DNA of 64,000 nt from Hyphomicrobiaceae bacterium (GCA_020638065.1 JACKJG010000003.1:62001-126000); one strand, 5' to 3'; positions 16,583 to 26,071 are shown, numbered from the stretch's first letter. The notes: generated by a model not told the origin, from the sequence alone. A program made the numbers and translations.

Positions 16583-17188
16583 CTAGGCTGCCTTGTCGGC
16601 GGCCGAATCGTTCTCCCGGGCGGTTTTGAGCGCGTTGCCAAGCCAGGTGAGCTGATCGAGCATGTCCTTTGCGGCCGGCTCTATGACCTGCGCGATTTCA
16701 CTGAGCGGAGCATTGACGCCACCCAGCGGGTGCACCTTGAAAAAGTCGCTGGCTCCGATATGCACCGCCGAACGTGTCGGTACCAGTTGCAGTTCGATAT
16801 TGATCAGACGCAGCTGTTCGATCGCGCGGGCCGCACCCATGGAACCGTATCCCACATAGCCGGCCGGCTTGCGGTTCCATTCCACATAGGCCTGATCAAG
16901 GGCGTTCTTGAGCGCGCCGGTAATGGAACGGTTGTATTCGGCAACAACGAATATGAAGCCGTCCATTTCGCCGATCTTTTTCTGCCAGGCCAGAGCTTCG
17001 GGGCTCTGTGTGGGGACCCAGGCATTCGAGGCCATTTCGTTGAAGAAGGGCAGATTGAAGTCGCGCAGGTCGATCAACTCGACCGCGAGATCATCGCGCT
17101 GAGACGCGAGATCGAAAATCCATTGTGCGGGTTTGTCGGCATAGCGTGTCTCACGCGTGCTTGAAATGATGACACCGATCTTGAGCAT
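16583..17188 (-). CDS. NADPH-dependent FMN reductase family protein
   Basis: The 201-residue protein has the flavodoxin-like fold of NAD(P)H:FMN reductases: IGVIISSTRETRYADKPAQW at the phosphate-binding N-terminus, FVVAEYNRSITGALKNALD (the P-x-YN-like FMN loop) and GYVGYGSMGAARAIEQLR. It would reduce FMN or a quinone-like substrate with NAD(P)H in the cytoplasm. I chose the ATG at MLKIG; a longer frame would cross the operator. It is transcribed away from an HxlR regulator, a common pairing for redox-stress reductases. Confidence 0.88.
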   Translation of the reverse strand: MLKIGVIISSTRETRYADKPAQWIFDLASQRDDLAVELIDLRDFNLPFFNEMASNAWVPTQSPEALAWQKKIGEMDGFIFVVAEYNRSITGALKNALDQAYVEWNRKPAGYVGYGSMGAARAIEQLRLINIELQLVPTRSAVHIGASDFFKVHPLGGVNAPLSEIAQVIEPAAKDMLDQLTWLGNALKTARENDSAADKAA

Positions 17189-17208
17189 TTGATTTTGGTC
17201 CTTTCCGT

Positions 17209-17225
17209 GGTATCCAAAAGATACC
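17209..17225. promoter_or_regulatory. HxlR operator in the divergent promoter
   Basis: A perfect palindrome, GGTATC-CAAAA-GATACC, sits between the divergent FMN reductase and HxlR genes, 24 bases before the regulator start. HxlR proteins bind such sites as dimers, so it probably controls both genes. Confidence 0.7.
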
Positions 17226-17249
17226 AGGTCAATTATGGAGACTTGAAAA

Positions 17250-17708
17250 ATGGCGCAAGACGGCACTTTCTGGAAACCCGGTCACCCCGAGGTGTGCGAC
17301 ACACCTGAACGTGCGCGGAGCGCGCGTGCGGCCGAGGCGGAAGGAGATGCGTTTCATGTCGGCGAATCCTGCTCGAGAGTCTCGGATTTGCTGGCCAGAA
17401 TCGGCGACAAATGGAGCGTTCTGATCGTCTCTTATCTCGGCAACCGCACCATGCGCTTCTCCGAAATCAAGCGCGAAGTCGATGGCATTTCCCAGAAGAT
17501 GCTGACCACCACGTTGCGAAATCTTGAACGCGACGGCTTCGTCAAGCGCACCATTTACCCCACCATCCCGCCCAAGGTGGAGTACGAACTGACCGATCTG
17601 GGGCGCGATCTGCTGTGTCCGGTTTCGGCATTGGGCCAATGGGCGATTGCCAATGCGGACCGCGTCGATGAAGCCCGCGCGCGGTTCGACGCGAACGCCC
17701 GAAAATAG
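17250..17708 (+). CDS. HxlR-family transcriptional regulator
   Basis: The 152-residue protein has the HxlR winged helix (about residues 45-135): LARIGDKWSVLIVSYLGNRTMRFSEIKREVDGISQKMLTTTL and ERDGFVKRTIYPTIPPKVEYELTDLG. A cysteine (C41) just before the DNA-binding domain (ESCSRVSDLL) is placed like the sensing cysteine of HypR/YodB/QorR-type regulators, which respond to quinones and aldehydes. It probably represses the divergent FMN reductase through the palindrome between them. Confidence 0.88.
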   Translation: MAQDGTFWKPGHPEVCDTPERARSARAAEAEGDAFHVGESCSRVSDLLARIGDKWSVLIVSYLGNRTMRFSEIKREVDGISQKMLTTTLRNLERDGFVKRTIYPTIPPKVEYELTDLGRDLLCPVSALGQWAIANADRVDEARARFDANARK

Positions 17709-17713
17709 CCCGC

Positions 17714-19087
17714 TCAGCCCTTCGCGGGTCTGGCAGCGCGCCGGGCCGGGGCCTTGCTCTCCGCGAGTTCCACCTTGACCGGGGCAACGACATTGATATC
17801 GCGGTGGGCGTAGGGAATGGAAATCCCGGCCTCCTTGAGCGCGTACCAGAGCGCGATCAGGACCTCGCTTCGAATATTGACCACGCCGTCGCTCGGATCG
17901 CCGATCCAGAACCTGAGCACGTAATTGACCGAGCTCTCGCCATATTCGACCAGATGGCAGACGGGTGAGGGTACGCCCAGTACCCGCTTCGGTTTGCCCG
18001 CCGCCTCGATCGCGATCTTGCGCACGGTCAGCGGGTCGGCCTCGTAGGATACGCCGAACTGGATTTCCAGTCGCACCCGCGGGTTGGAAAACGACCAGTT
18101 GATCACCTGATTGGTGATCAGGTCTTCGTTCGGGATGAGATATTCGCGCCCGTCCCGCGTCACCACCGACACGAACCGCGATCCAAGCTTGTTGATCTGT
18201 CCCCAGGTGTCGCCGACCTCGATCACATCGCCGGGCTTGACCGACTTGTCGAGCAACAGGATGACGCCGCTGATCAGGTTGGAAACGATCTTTTGCAGGC
18301 CGAAACCGAGCCCGAGGCCGATGGCGCCGGAGAATACGGTCAGCGTCGTCAGGTTGAGGCCCGTGCTTTGCAGCGCCACGACCACGGCGATGACAATCAG
18401 ACCGATGCGCACCGTCTTGGAGGCGAGCACCCGCATCGACGGCGTGATATCGTCGAACGCACTCAGCCGCTTTTCAACGAAATTGGAGACGGCAATGGCC
18501 AGAGGCAACAGCACCAGCAGCAGGATCAGTCCACGCACCAGCGTCAGAAGCGAAATCCGGAAATCACCGGACGAAATCGCCGCCGAATCGAGGATGGTCA
18601 TGACCGTGGGCATCAAGCCAAGAATCTGGATGGCCGCCCAACCCATGGCCACAATAGTCAATGCCCGCGCTACCAGCTTGTTCTTGACCAGCCGGCTGAT
18701 CACATTGACGGCCAGCCAAACCGTCGCGATCGAGGCGACCACGCCGATGAAATAGGAACGGCTGGGCCAGGTCGTGGCGCGCATGACGATGAGCAGCACC
18801 CAGCTCAGAACGACGAAGATCTCAAGCTGCAGGCGTCGGAGGACGATCACCAGCAGCTTGAGCCATTGCCGTGTAGTGTCGAGGCTTCTGATCCAGTGAT
18901 CGAGGCGCGGTTCGATCTGCGCGGCCAGAAAGCGCGAAATCCCGTAGGCAGCGATGAGCAGGACAATCTGCAACTGTCCCCAGGGCTCGAGAATCAAGCC
19001 GAGAACGGCAGACTGCAGGCTGTTCCAGCCCGTCGTCAGTTCCCCGAGGAACTGTTGCCAGCTCAGCATGATTTCGGAATTGTCCAA
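17714..19087 (-). CDS. MscS-family mechanosensitive ion channel
   Basis: The 457-residue membrane protein has several N-terminal membrane segments and the MscS pore and beta domain: FSGAIGLGLGFGLQKIVSNLISGVILL is the TM3 pore helix, followed by DKSVKPGDVIEVGDTWGQI and the cytoplasmic vestibule. It opens under membrane tension to release solutes on hypo-osmotic shock. It is longer than E. coli MscS (286 residues) because of extra N-terminal membrane segments. The C-terminal tail is basic (ARRAARPAK). It converges on the HxlR gene with five bases between stops. Confidence 0.88.
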   Translation of the reverse strand: MDNSEIMLSWQQFLGELTTGWNSLQSAVLGLILEPWGQLQIVLLIAAYGISRFLAAQIEPRLDHWIRSLDTTRQWLKLLVIVLRRLQLEIFVVLSWVLLIVMRATTWPSRSYFIGVVASIATVWLAVNVISRLVKNKLVARALTIVAMGWAAIQILGLMPTVMTILDSAAISSGDFRISLLTLVRGLILLLVLLPLAIAVSNFVEKRLSAFDDITPSMRVLASKTVRIGLIVIAVVVALQSTGLNLTTLTVFSGAIGLGLGFGLQKIVSNLISGVILLLDKSVKPGDVIEVGDTWGQINKLGSRFVSVVTRDGREYLIPNEDLITNQVINWSFSNPRVRLEIQFGVSYEADPLTVRKIAIEAAGKPKRVLGVPSPVCHLVEYGESSVNYVLRFWIGDPSDGVVNIRSEVLIALWYALKEAGISIPYAHRDINVVAPVKVELAESKAPARRAARPAKG

Positions 19088-19173
19088 ATGCCACCTCGCG
19101 TTTGTGCGAGTCTAACCCTAATGTGACCTTGCGCCAATCGCGATCCGCCAAATGCGAACCACAAGGATATCAC

Positions 19174-20160
19174 ATGAGCTTTCGCGCCATTCTGATCGAA
19201 AAGGCCGATGACACACAATCCGTGCGGCTCGCGAATGTCGACGAAGCAGATCTGCCGGAAGCCGACGTCACGATCGATGTCGCCTATTCGACCCTGAACT
19301 ACAAGGATGCGCTCGCATTGACGGGCTCCGCACCGATCGTCCGCCAATATCCCATGGTACCTGGCGTCGATTTTGCCGGGACGGTGTCCAGTTCGGAACA
19401 TCCCGAATTCAAGTCCGGCGATCAGGTCATTCTCAACGGCTGGGGTGTGGGCGAAAAGCACTGGGGCGGTCTGGCCCAGAAAGCGCGGGTCCGGGGCGAT
19501 TGGCTGATCAGGATGCCAGAGGAGCTGACCCCTGCTCGGGCCATGGCCTGCGGCACTGCCGGCTACACGGCAGCCCTCTGCCTGATCGCTCTGGAGCATA
19601 ACGGTGTCGAGCCGGGCCACGGACCCGTCCTCGTAACAGGCGCGACCGGCGGGGTTGGCCTGTTCTCGATCGCTCTGCTGAAAGCGGTGGGATACGACAT
19701 CATCGCCTCGACCGGCAAACCGGATGAGGCGGACCACCTCAGGGCGCTGGGCGCAAGCGAAATCATTGATCGACATGAACTCAGCGATCCCGGGCGTCCG
19801 CTCGGCAAGGAGCGCTGGGCCGCGGCAATCGATGCCGTGGGCGGCCACACGCTCGCCAATGTCTGCGCTCAAACCAGGTACGGCGGCACAGTCGCCGCGT
19901 GCGGCATGGCGCAAAGTCTCGAATTTCCTGCCTCCGTTGCACCATTCATCCTGCGAGGCGTGACCTTGGCCGGGGTTGATTCCGTCATGCGTCCCGCAAA
20001 AGACCGCGTGGCCGCCTGGGCGCGGCTCGCGCGCGACCTTGATTGGCAAGCCATAGATCCGATGATCGAGACGATTGGCCTTGGTGAGGTCGAGGCCGCT
20101 GCAAGAAAGCAGATCGGCGGGCAGACGGCGGGCCGCGTCGTCGTCGACGTGAACAAATAG
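19174..20160 (+). CDS. acuI: YhdH/AcuI-type medium-chain quinone/acrylyl-CoA reductase
   Basis: The 328-residue protein is a zinc-free medium-chain reductase of the YhdH/AcuI group: YSTLNYKDALALTG near the N-terminus, PGVDFAGTV, GWGVGEKHWGGLAQ, and the NADPH site VTGATGGVGLFSIALLKAVGY. AcuI reduces acryloyl-CoA to propionyl-CoA, detoxifying acrylate from DMSP; YhdH homologues also reduce other enones. The ATG has an AAGGA RBS. No DMSP genes lie nearby, so the exact substrate is open. Confidence 0.85.
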   Translation: MSFRAILIEKADDTQSVRLANVDEADLPEADVTIDVAYSTLNYKDALALTGSAPIVRQYPMVPGVDFAGTVSSSEHPEFKSGDQVILNGWGVGEKHWGGLAQKARVRGDWLIRMPEELTPARAMACGTAGYTAALCLIALEHNGVEPGHGPVLVTGATGGVGLFSIALLKAVGYDIIASTGKPDEADHLRALGASEIIDRHELSDPGRPLGKERWAAAIDAVGGHTLANVCAQTRYGGTVAACGMAQSLEFPASVAPFILRGVTLAGVDSVMRPAKDRVAAWARLARDLDWQAIDPMIETIGLGEVEAAARKQIGGQTAGRVVVDVNK

Positions 20161-20169
20161 GCGGAACAG

Positions 20170-20748
20170 TCAGATGAGCCGCGTACCGAACACTGTCGCG
20201 CCGCGCGGTGAAAGCCGGTAGCCCTGATCGAATGATATCGTCAGACCCAGCGCTTTCAGCTTGGCGACATCCGCCTTGAATTTCGCCTTGTCCTTGTCGG
20301 CCATATCCGCCAGCTCAGAAGCAAGCCGGCCCGGATGCTGGGCGATGAGCTCAAGTGTCCGTGTTGTCCAGGGTGCCGGTGCGCGCTTGTCCATCGCATC
20401 GAGCTTGCTGTCGACCTCGGCAAGTTCCTCCATGCTCAAGTCACGCCTTTCGCGCAAGGCGATGAGTGGGTCTTCACCCGCATAGGATAATTCGATCTTG
20501 CACAGATAACCCGGCTTCATGGTCGCCAGCCATTGCCGGAAGTCTTCCAGATCCGCGAAACCGGCACGCTTGGCATCTTTGAGTTCGACCTCGTTCTCGC
20601 TCAGTTCATTGATCTCGCCAATGTTCAGAATCCCGACCGCCGTTTTCAGCGTGCCGCCCGGCTTCACGGTGGCCCGTGACCAGCGTCGGAACTGCAAGTC
20701 GATGTCGCCGCGCTTGATGGCCTCAAGGATGTCTCTTTTGATCAGCAT
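20170..20748 (-). CDS. ASCH-like domain protein with C-terminal winged-helix-like region
   Basis: The 192-residue protein starts MLIKRDILEAIKRGDIDLQFRRW and contains RRWSRATVKPGGTLKTAVGILNIGEI, the pattern of ASCH/PUA-like RNA-binding domains that recognise RNA or modified nucleotides. The C-terminal 80 residues (LELIAQHPGRLASELADMADKDKAKFKADVAKLKALGLT) look like a winged-helix fold. The chosen ATG avoids a longer N-terminus without RBS. Function is unknown; an RNA- or nucleotide-binding regulator is inferred from the two domains. Confidence 0.65.
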   Translation of the reverse strand: MLIKRDILEAIKRGDIDLQFRRWSRATVKPGGTLKTAVGILNIGEINELSENEVELKDAKRAGFADLEDFRQWLATMKPGYLCKIELSYAGEDPLIALRERRDLSMEELAEVDSKLDAMDKRAPAPWTTRTLELIAQHPGRLASELADMADKDKAKFKADVAKLKALGLTISFDQGYRLSPRGATVFGTRLI

Positions 20749-20822
20749 GTCCCGGTCCGCAAATTGTCCGCTTCTATTGGCACAAAAAAATGCCGCGAAA
20801 ATCAAGCGTTTGTGAGTGCTAC

Positions 20823-20839
20823 TTTAGAACCGTTCCAAC
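20823..20839. promoter_or_regulatory. Irr-box (ICE)-like site upstream of the imelysin operon
   Basis: TTTAGAA-CCG-TTCCAAC matches the alphaproteobacterial iron control element bound by Irr (TTTAGAA-N3-TTCTAAA) with two mismatches in the right half. It lies 114 bases upstream of the first imelysin start. A site of the same form lies upstream of fbpA. It suggests induction under iron limitation. Confidence 0.55.
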
Positions 20840-20953
20840 TAATTGATTTTATTGTTGAATTTGAATAGTCCAGCCGCTAGGCAACCAAAAGGCGGTTTTT
20901 GTCGCCCGACCAGACCCACACAACCCCGGACCTTGAACCCGGAAGGAGTGCTT

Positions 20954-22231
20954 ATGTTTATGCCCAAGACGGCCGGCCTGGCCGCAATTCTGCTATTCGC
21001 TTTCTCAACTACCTCGGTGTCTTTTGCGGCAGAGGTGAGCCGCGCCGAAGTGACCGACACCTATGTCCGGATCGGACAGGCGGTTTTTGAAGACGCATTG
21101 TCGACCGCCAAATCATTGCGTGATGCCATCCTCGCGCTGGAGGCCGATCCCACCCAGGCCAATCTTGAGGCTGCACGCGCGGCGTGGATCGCAGCGCGTG
21201 TGCCGTATCAGCAGTCAGAGGCGTTCCGTTTTGGCAATCCGCTTGTCGATGCCTGGGAAGGCAAGGTCAATGCCTGGCCGCTCGACGAGGGTCTGCTTGA
21301 TTATGTCGATGCGTCTTATGGCGCCGAGAACGACTACAACTCGCTCTACGCCGCCAACGTCATTGCCAATCCGACAATTGTCATTGATGGGATGGAGGTG
21401 ACGATTTCGCAGTTCACGCCCGCGATCATCGCCGACGTGCTGCAGGAGGCCGGGCATGTCGAGGCCAATGTCGCCTCGGGCTACCACGCCATCGAATTCA
21501 TGCTCTGGGGGCAGGACCTGCACGGAACCGGCCCCGGTGCCGGCGAGCGTCCGGCCAGCGATTTTGATGTGAACAATTGCACGAACGGCAATTGCGACCG
21601 CCGGATCGGTTATCTCAATGCCGCAACCGATCTTCTGGTCTCCGATCTCGAGGAAATGGTTGCCAATTGGGTGCCGGGCGGCGCGGCGCGCTCACCTCTC
21701 GTCGCCGATCCGAAACGGGCCATCGCCGCCATGCTGACCGGAATGGGGTCTCTCTCCTACGGCGAACTCGCTGGAGAGCGCATGAAACTGGGCCTGTTGC
21801 TGCACGATCCGGAAGAAGAGCAGGATTGCTTCTCGGACAATACCTATGCTTCCCATTTCGACGATGTGCGCGGCATCATGAACGTCTATTTCGGCCATTA
21901 TGTCCGCGCCGATGGTTCGGTTGTTGAAGGTCCGTCGCTTTCGGATCTCGTTGCGCAGACCGATGCGGCTCTGAACGACGAAATGACGCAGAAACTGCAA
22001 TCGACACATGCCAAGGCAGAGATCATGGTCGAACGTGGGCACAATATCGAGGCCTATGATCAGATGATCGCCGAAGGAAACGCTGAAGGCAACGAGGTGG
22101 TGCAAGCCGTTATCGACTCATTGATCGATCAGACAGCCAGCATCGAACGCGTCGTGAGCAGCCTTGGCATCGACCAGATCGAGATCGAAGTGTCGGATAG
22201 TCTGGAAAGTGCCGACGCGGTGTTTCAATAG
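20954..22231 (+). CDS. irpA: Imelysin-family periplasmic protein (IrpA/ICMP-like), with intact GxHxxE
   Basis: The 425-residue protein has a signal peptide (about residues 1-26, cut after SFAA) and an imelysin peptidase-like domain. The motif GYHAIE (G176, H178, E181) is the conserved GxHxxE thought to bind iron or another metal. WIAARVPYQQSEAFRFGN and the C-terminal NTYASHFDDVRGIMNVYFG are family signatures. Imelysins take part in periplasmic iron uptake, like EfeO and IrpA. The ATG has a strong RBS (ggaaggag). It is the first gene of a cluster with a di-heme oxidoreductase and two imelysin relatives, downstream of an Irr-box-like site. Confidence 0.9.
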   Translation: MFMPKTAGLAAILLFAFSTTSVSFAAEVSRAEVTDTYVRIGQAVFEDALSTAKSLRDAILALEADPTQANLEAARAAWIAARVPYQQSEAFRFGNPLVDAWEGKVNAWPLDEGLLDYVDASYGAENDYNSLYAANVIANPTIVIDGMEVTISQFTPAIIADVLQEAGHVEANVASGYHAIEFMLWGQDLHGTGPGAGERPASDFDVNNCTNGNCDRRIGYLNAATDLLVSDLEEMVANWVPGGAARSPLVADPKRAIAAMLTGMGSLSYGELAGERMKLGLLLHDPEEEQDCFSDNTYASHFDDVRGIMNVYFGHYVRADGSVVEGPSLSDLVAQTDAALNDEMTQKLQSTHAKAEIMVERGHNIEAYDQMIAEGNAEGNEVVQAVIDSLIDQTASIERVVSSLGIDQIEIEVSDSLESADAVFQ

Positions 22232-22261
22232 GAGCCTGACGGGCCAAGGGTGAAATCGGCA

Positions 22262-23794
22262 ATGTTGCGTCGAACGAGTATCGCATTTGTGGGGTTCGCA
22301 ATCTGGGGTGCAACCGTCCTGAGCGTCGGCGGTGCTCCGGGGGATGTGCCGCAAAATCGGACCGACCTGACCGACGAGCAATTGGCGCGCGTTGTTGCGG
22401 TGACCAAACCTACGGACGACTTTACCAAGCCCGAACAGTTCGAAAACAAGTCAGGTGGCGCCGGCACGTTTGTCGGCGTCATCGACGAAAACGCCTATTC
22501 CCATTTCACCCAGAACATGAGTTTTGCCGATCAGGAGCAATTCAATCTCGGCAATGCCCTGTTTCGCAAGGAATGGGTCAGCGCCCCATCCTCGACAGAT
22601 GCCTCGGACGGGTTGGGTCCGATCTTCAATTCCCGCTCGTGCCAGACCTGCCATCTCAAGGATGGCCGGGGTCACCCGCCCATGACCGCCCAGGAACGCG
22701 CGTCGTCGATGTTCCTGCGCCTTTCGGTGCCGCCGAAAAACGCGGATGAAGAAGCCATGTTGGCCGCGCACGCCGTCAACGTGCTGCCCGATCCGACCTA
22801 TGGCACTCAATTGCAGAACTTTGCCGTGCCGGGCCTTTTGGGCGAGGGCGAAATGGTCATCGACTACACCGATGTGCCGGTCGAACTGGGCGATGGAACG
22901 ATCGTCACGCTGAGGTCCCCCGAATATTCGCTGGCCGATCTCAATTATGGCCCCGCCGACCCGGACATCATGCTGTCGCCGCGGGTTGCGCCGCCCATGA
23001 TCGGGCTTGGACTGCTTGAGGTCGTTCCCGCCGCCGACATTCTCGCCCACGCGGATCCGGACGATGCGGACGGGGACGGCATTTCCGGCAAACCCAATTG
23101 GGTGACAAACCCCGCCAACGGCGAGGTCGAACTCGGCCGTTTCGGCTGGAAGGCGGGCGAGGCGACAATCCGCGCCCAGTCGGCGGGCGCCTTTGCCGGC
23201 GATATCGGCATTTCGACGCCGCTCGTGCCGCACAATTATGGCGACTGCACCGAAAACGAACCGGAATGTCTGGCCATGCCGAACGGCGAGCAGGAGGCGC
23301 TTGGTCCAACCGAAGCGCCTGACCCGGTGCTTGACCTGGTCAACTTCTACTCCCAGAACCTGGCCGTTCCCGAGCGCCGCAATTCCGGCGACGCCAACGT
23401 GCTCGCGGGCAAGGAACTATTCTACAATATTGGCTGTGTTTCCTGCCACACGCCGAAATACGTGACCTCGCGCAACGCGGACAACACGTTCCAGCAATTC
23501 CAGTTGATCTGGCCCTACACTGATATGCTGCTGCATGACATGGGCGAGGGACTGGCAGATCACCGGCCCGAAGGCGAGGCGGACGGCTATGAATGGCGCA
23601 CGCCACCGCTCTGGGGCATCGGCTTGACCGAAACCGTCTCCGGGCACACCCTGCTTCTGCATGACGGACGGGCGCGCAGTCTGCTCGAAGCCGTCCTCTG
23701 GCATGGTGGTGAAGCCCAGAACGCCAGAGACATCGTGGCCGGTCTCGACAAGACCGACCGCGACAACCTGATCGCATTTCTGGAGTCGCTTTGA
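22262..23794 (+). CDS. Di-heme oxidoreductase (DUF1111) of the imelysin operon
   Basis: The 510-residue exported protein has two c-type heme motifs, CQTCH (SRSCQTCHLKDGRGHPP) and CVSCH (NIGCVSCHTPKY), typical of the DUF1111 'thiol oxidoreductase-like' di-heme family related to MauG/peroxidases. A signal peptide (MLRRTSIAFVGFAIWGATVL) directs it to the periplasm. An in-frame GTG at 22250 is a possible alternative start. It lies 30 bases after the imelysin gene and overlaps the next gene by one base. These genes often sit together in iron-uptake clusters; a role in oxidising or reducing iron is inferred. Confidence 0.88.
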   Translation: MLRRTSIAFVGFAIWGATVLSVGGAPGDVPQNRTDLTDEQLARVVAVTKPTDDFTKPEQFENKSGGAGTFVGVIDENAYSHFTQNMSFADQEQFNLGNALFRKEWVSAPSSTDASDGLGPIFNSRSCQTCHLKDGRGHPPMTAQERASSMFLRLSVPPKNADEEAMLAAHAVNVLPDPTYGTQLQNFAVPGLLGEGEMVIDYTDVPVELGDGTIVTLRSPEYSLADLNYGPADPDIMLSPRVAPPMIGLGLLEVVPAADILAHADPDDADGDGISGKPNWVTNPANGEVELGRFGWKAGEATIRAQSAGAFAGDIGISTPLVPHNYGDCTENEPECLAMPNGEQEALGPTEAPDPVLDLVNFYSQNLAVPERRNSGDANVLAGKELFYNIGCVSCHTPKYVTSRNADNTFQQFQLIWPYTDMLLHDMGEGLADHRPEGEADGYEWRTPPLWGIGLTETVSGHTLLLHDGRARSLLEAVLWHGGEAQNARDIVAGLDKTDRDNLIAFLESL

Positions 23795-24879
23795 TGGCTG
23801 GACCACTGAACCGCCTTGTCGTGCTGATGCTGTTTCTGGCTATCGCGTTTGCCGCTCCTGCCGTGCGCGCCGCCGATACGTTCGATGTCGGCCGGAATTT
23901 CGCGAAGTCGTACATCGTCAACTCCTACGACCGGCTGCTGTCGGAAGCGGACTTGATGCGCGACACGATGTCAGCGCTGTGCGAGGCTCCCGACGTTGAC
24001 AAGCTCGGTCACGCCAGAACCCAGTTCGCGGCTCTGGTCGATGCCTGGTCGCGGATTGAGTTCGTCCGCTTCGGACCGATTCTGACGGACAATCGTCTGG
24101 ACCGCATTTTGTTCTTCCCCGACCCGCGCGGTCTTGGACAGAGGCAGGTGCAAGCCATCCTGGCCAACAAGGATGAATCGGCAACAGATGTCACCAGCCT
24201 GCGCGCCAAGAGCGTGGCCACGCAGGGGCTGGCGGCGCTGGAGTTCGTGCTTTTCGGGGCAAATGGAGACGCGCTTGCAACACCAGATGGCGATTTCGAT
24301 TGCCGTTACGCGCTGGCCATTTCCGGTGCCGTGGCCAAAACCGCTCAGGACGTGCTGTCTGACTGGGATTCCCCGGACTCGCTTGCAAACCAGTTGGCCG
24401 ATCCCGAGCCGGACAATCCCGATTTCAGAACCCAGCGTGAAGTGCTCAACGAATTCATTGGGATCATGGTGCACGGGTTCGAGAATATGCGGGATTCGCG
24501 ACTTTCGATGCTGGTTTCGGAAACCGGGGACGTGAATCCGCGGATCGCCCTGTTCTCCCGGTCCGAGCTGACCATCGAAGCACTGGCCGCAGACGTGGCA
24601 GGTTTGCACAACATGTTGCTGACCTCTGGCATCGAAAATCTGATGCCGGAAGATCAGACCTGGGTCGTCGGTTCGGTTGATTTCGAAATGCAGAATTTCC
24701 TCAGGACCGCTGACGAAATTGCCAGTGAACCGATTGACGAACTTGCACGAGACGAGGACGGGCAGGGCAAGCTGCGCTATCTGATGATCGTCACCAATTC
24801 GCTCCAGCGGCTTGTGGTCGAGCAGCTTGCCGGAGAACTGGGACTTGCGGCCGGCTTTTCCGCGCTGGACGGCGACTGA
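23794..24879 (+). CDS. Imelysin-like periplasmic protein lacking the motif histidine
   Basis: The 361-residue protein has a signal peptide (cut near AVRAA) and a divergent imelysin fold. The region of the GxHxxE motif reads GLAALEFVLFG, so the His is Ala. The N-terminal half keeps ARTQFAALVDAWSRIEFVRFGP, similar to the W..AR...Y..SE.fRfG block of true imelysins. It probably lost metal binding or binds a partner. Its start overlaps the di-heme gene stop (TGATG), so the two are co-translated. Confidence 0.82.
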   Translation: MAGPLNRLVVLMLFLAIAFAAPAVRAADTFDVGRNFAKSYIVNSYDRLLSEADLMRDTMSALCEAPDVDKLGHARTQFAALVDAWSRIEFVRFGPILTDNRLDRILFFPDPRGLGQRQVQAILANKDESATDVTSLRAKSVATQGLAALEFVLFGANGDALATPDGDFDCRYALAISGAVAKTAQDVLSDWDSPDSLANQLADPEPDNPDFRTQREVLNEFIGIMVHGFENMRDSRLSMLVSETGDVNPRIALFSRSELTIEALAADVAGLHNMLLTSGIENLMPEDQTWVVGSVDFEMQNFLRTADEIASEPIDELARDEDGQGKLRYLMIVTNSLQRLVVEQLAGELGLAAGFSALDGD

Positions 24880-24880
24880 A

Positions 24881-25969
24881 ATGTGGTCCCGCCGTGCATT
24901 CCTGAGGGCCGCTGGCACAGGCTTTGCGCTGTCGCTGACCGGCAATGGTGCCGATGCACTGGCCGCAACCGATGCCGTCTATGCAACCGCCGCCCGGGAT
25001 CAAAATGGCAACTTCATCGCTGCGCTGGTCAGCGAAAATGGCACGCTTATCTCGACAACGGCGCTCCCCGGCCGCGGCCATGATGTGACCCGCTGCCCGA
25101 TCACCGGCAAATACGTTGCCTTCGCTCGCCGCCCCGGCACCTTCGCAGTGGTCTTCGACCCCAATTCCGGCGTGGCACAAACCATCACCTCGCCCGATGG
25201 CCGCCATTTTTATGGTCATGGCGTTTTCACCAATGACGGCAAACTCATGTTTGCCACCGAGAACGAGATCGATACCGCCAGCGGCAAACTTGGCATTTAT
25301 GACGCGACCGACAGTTTTCGCCGCATCGGCGAATGGGATACTGGCGGCATCGGTCCCCACGATCTTCTTCTGGGCGCGGATGGCAGACTGCTCTGTGTCG
25401 CCAATGGCGGAATTGAGACCCATCCGGACTTTGGGCGCCAGAAACTCAATATCCCGACCATGCAGCCCTCGATCGTCTGGATCGAGATCGAAAGCGGGCA
25501 CATCATTGCCCGCCACGAATTGCCGCCAGAGCAACACAAGCTGTCCACGCGTCACCTGGCGGTCGGCGAAGGCGGACGCATCTATTTCGGCGCGCAGGAT
25601 CAGGGCGATCTGGTTGAAACCATGCCGCTCGTAGGTCACGTCCACCCGCATGAGGAATTGGGCTGGCTTGCCGTGCCCGCCTCCGATCTCCGGCTGCTCA
25701 AGGGATATGTGGGCTCGATCGCCTTCAATCAAAGCGGCGAGATCTGCGTGACCTCACCCGAGGGCGGGATCGCTCTGGTGCTCGATCAGAATGGATCGGT
25801 GCTGTCCCGAACGTCCAGCGATGCGATTTGCGGCGCCGCATCCGACCGCTCGGGATTTGCGCTCTCCAACGGTCTCGGCGACTGGCTGACGACGGGCGGC
25901 GAGACCTCAACCGGCCCCCAACGCCTGCCGATCCAGTTCGACAACCATCTCTTCACGGCGGACGCGTGA
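24881..25969 (+). CDS. DUF1513 Tat-exported beta-propeller-like protein
   Basis: The 362-residue protein starts MWSRRAFLRAAGTGFALSL, a twin-arginine signal (SRRAFLRA). The mature part is a DUF1513 domain with beta-propeller-like repeats (GRGHDVTRCP, YGHGVFTNDGKLMFATEN, GIGPHDLLLGADGRLLCVANGG, HPHEELGWLAVPA). Tat export implies folding or cofactor loading in the cytoplasm. It begins one base after the preceding stop. DUF1513 genes regularly accompany imelysin and DUF1111 genes, so it is probably part of the same periplasmic iron system. Confidence 0.85.
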   Translation: MWSRRAFLRAAGTGFALSLTGNGADALAATDAVYATAARDQNGNFIAALVSENGTLISTTALPGRGHDVTRCPITGKYVAFARRPGTFAVVFDPNSGVAQTITSPDGRHFYGHGVFTNDGKLMFATENEIDTASGKLGIYDATDSFRRIGEWDTGGIGPHDLLLGADGRLLCVANGGIETHPDFGRQKLNIPTMQPSIVWIEIESGHIIARHELPPEQHKLSTRHLAVGEGGRIYFGAQDQGDLVETMPLVGHVHPHEELGWLAVPASDLRLLKGYVGSIAFNQSGEICVTSPEGGIALVLDQNGSVLSRTSSDAICGAASDRSGFALSNGLGDWLTTGGETSTGPQRLPIQFDNHLFTADA

Positions 25970-26071
25970 CCGCGGTCACGATTGGCACACATTTGCACGC
26001 GATTGATTGAACTCGCCCGCGTCGCGGGTTAGTCATTGGCCCCATCCTGAATCGGTCGAAAAGGACCCTGC

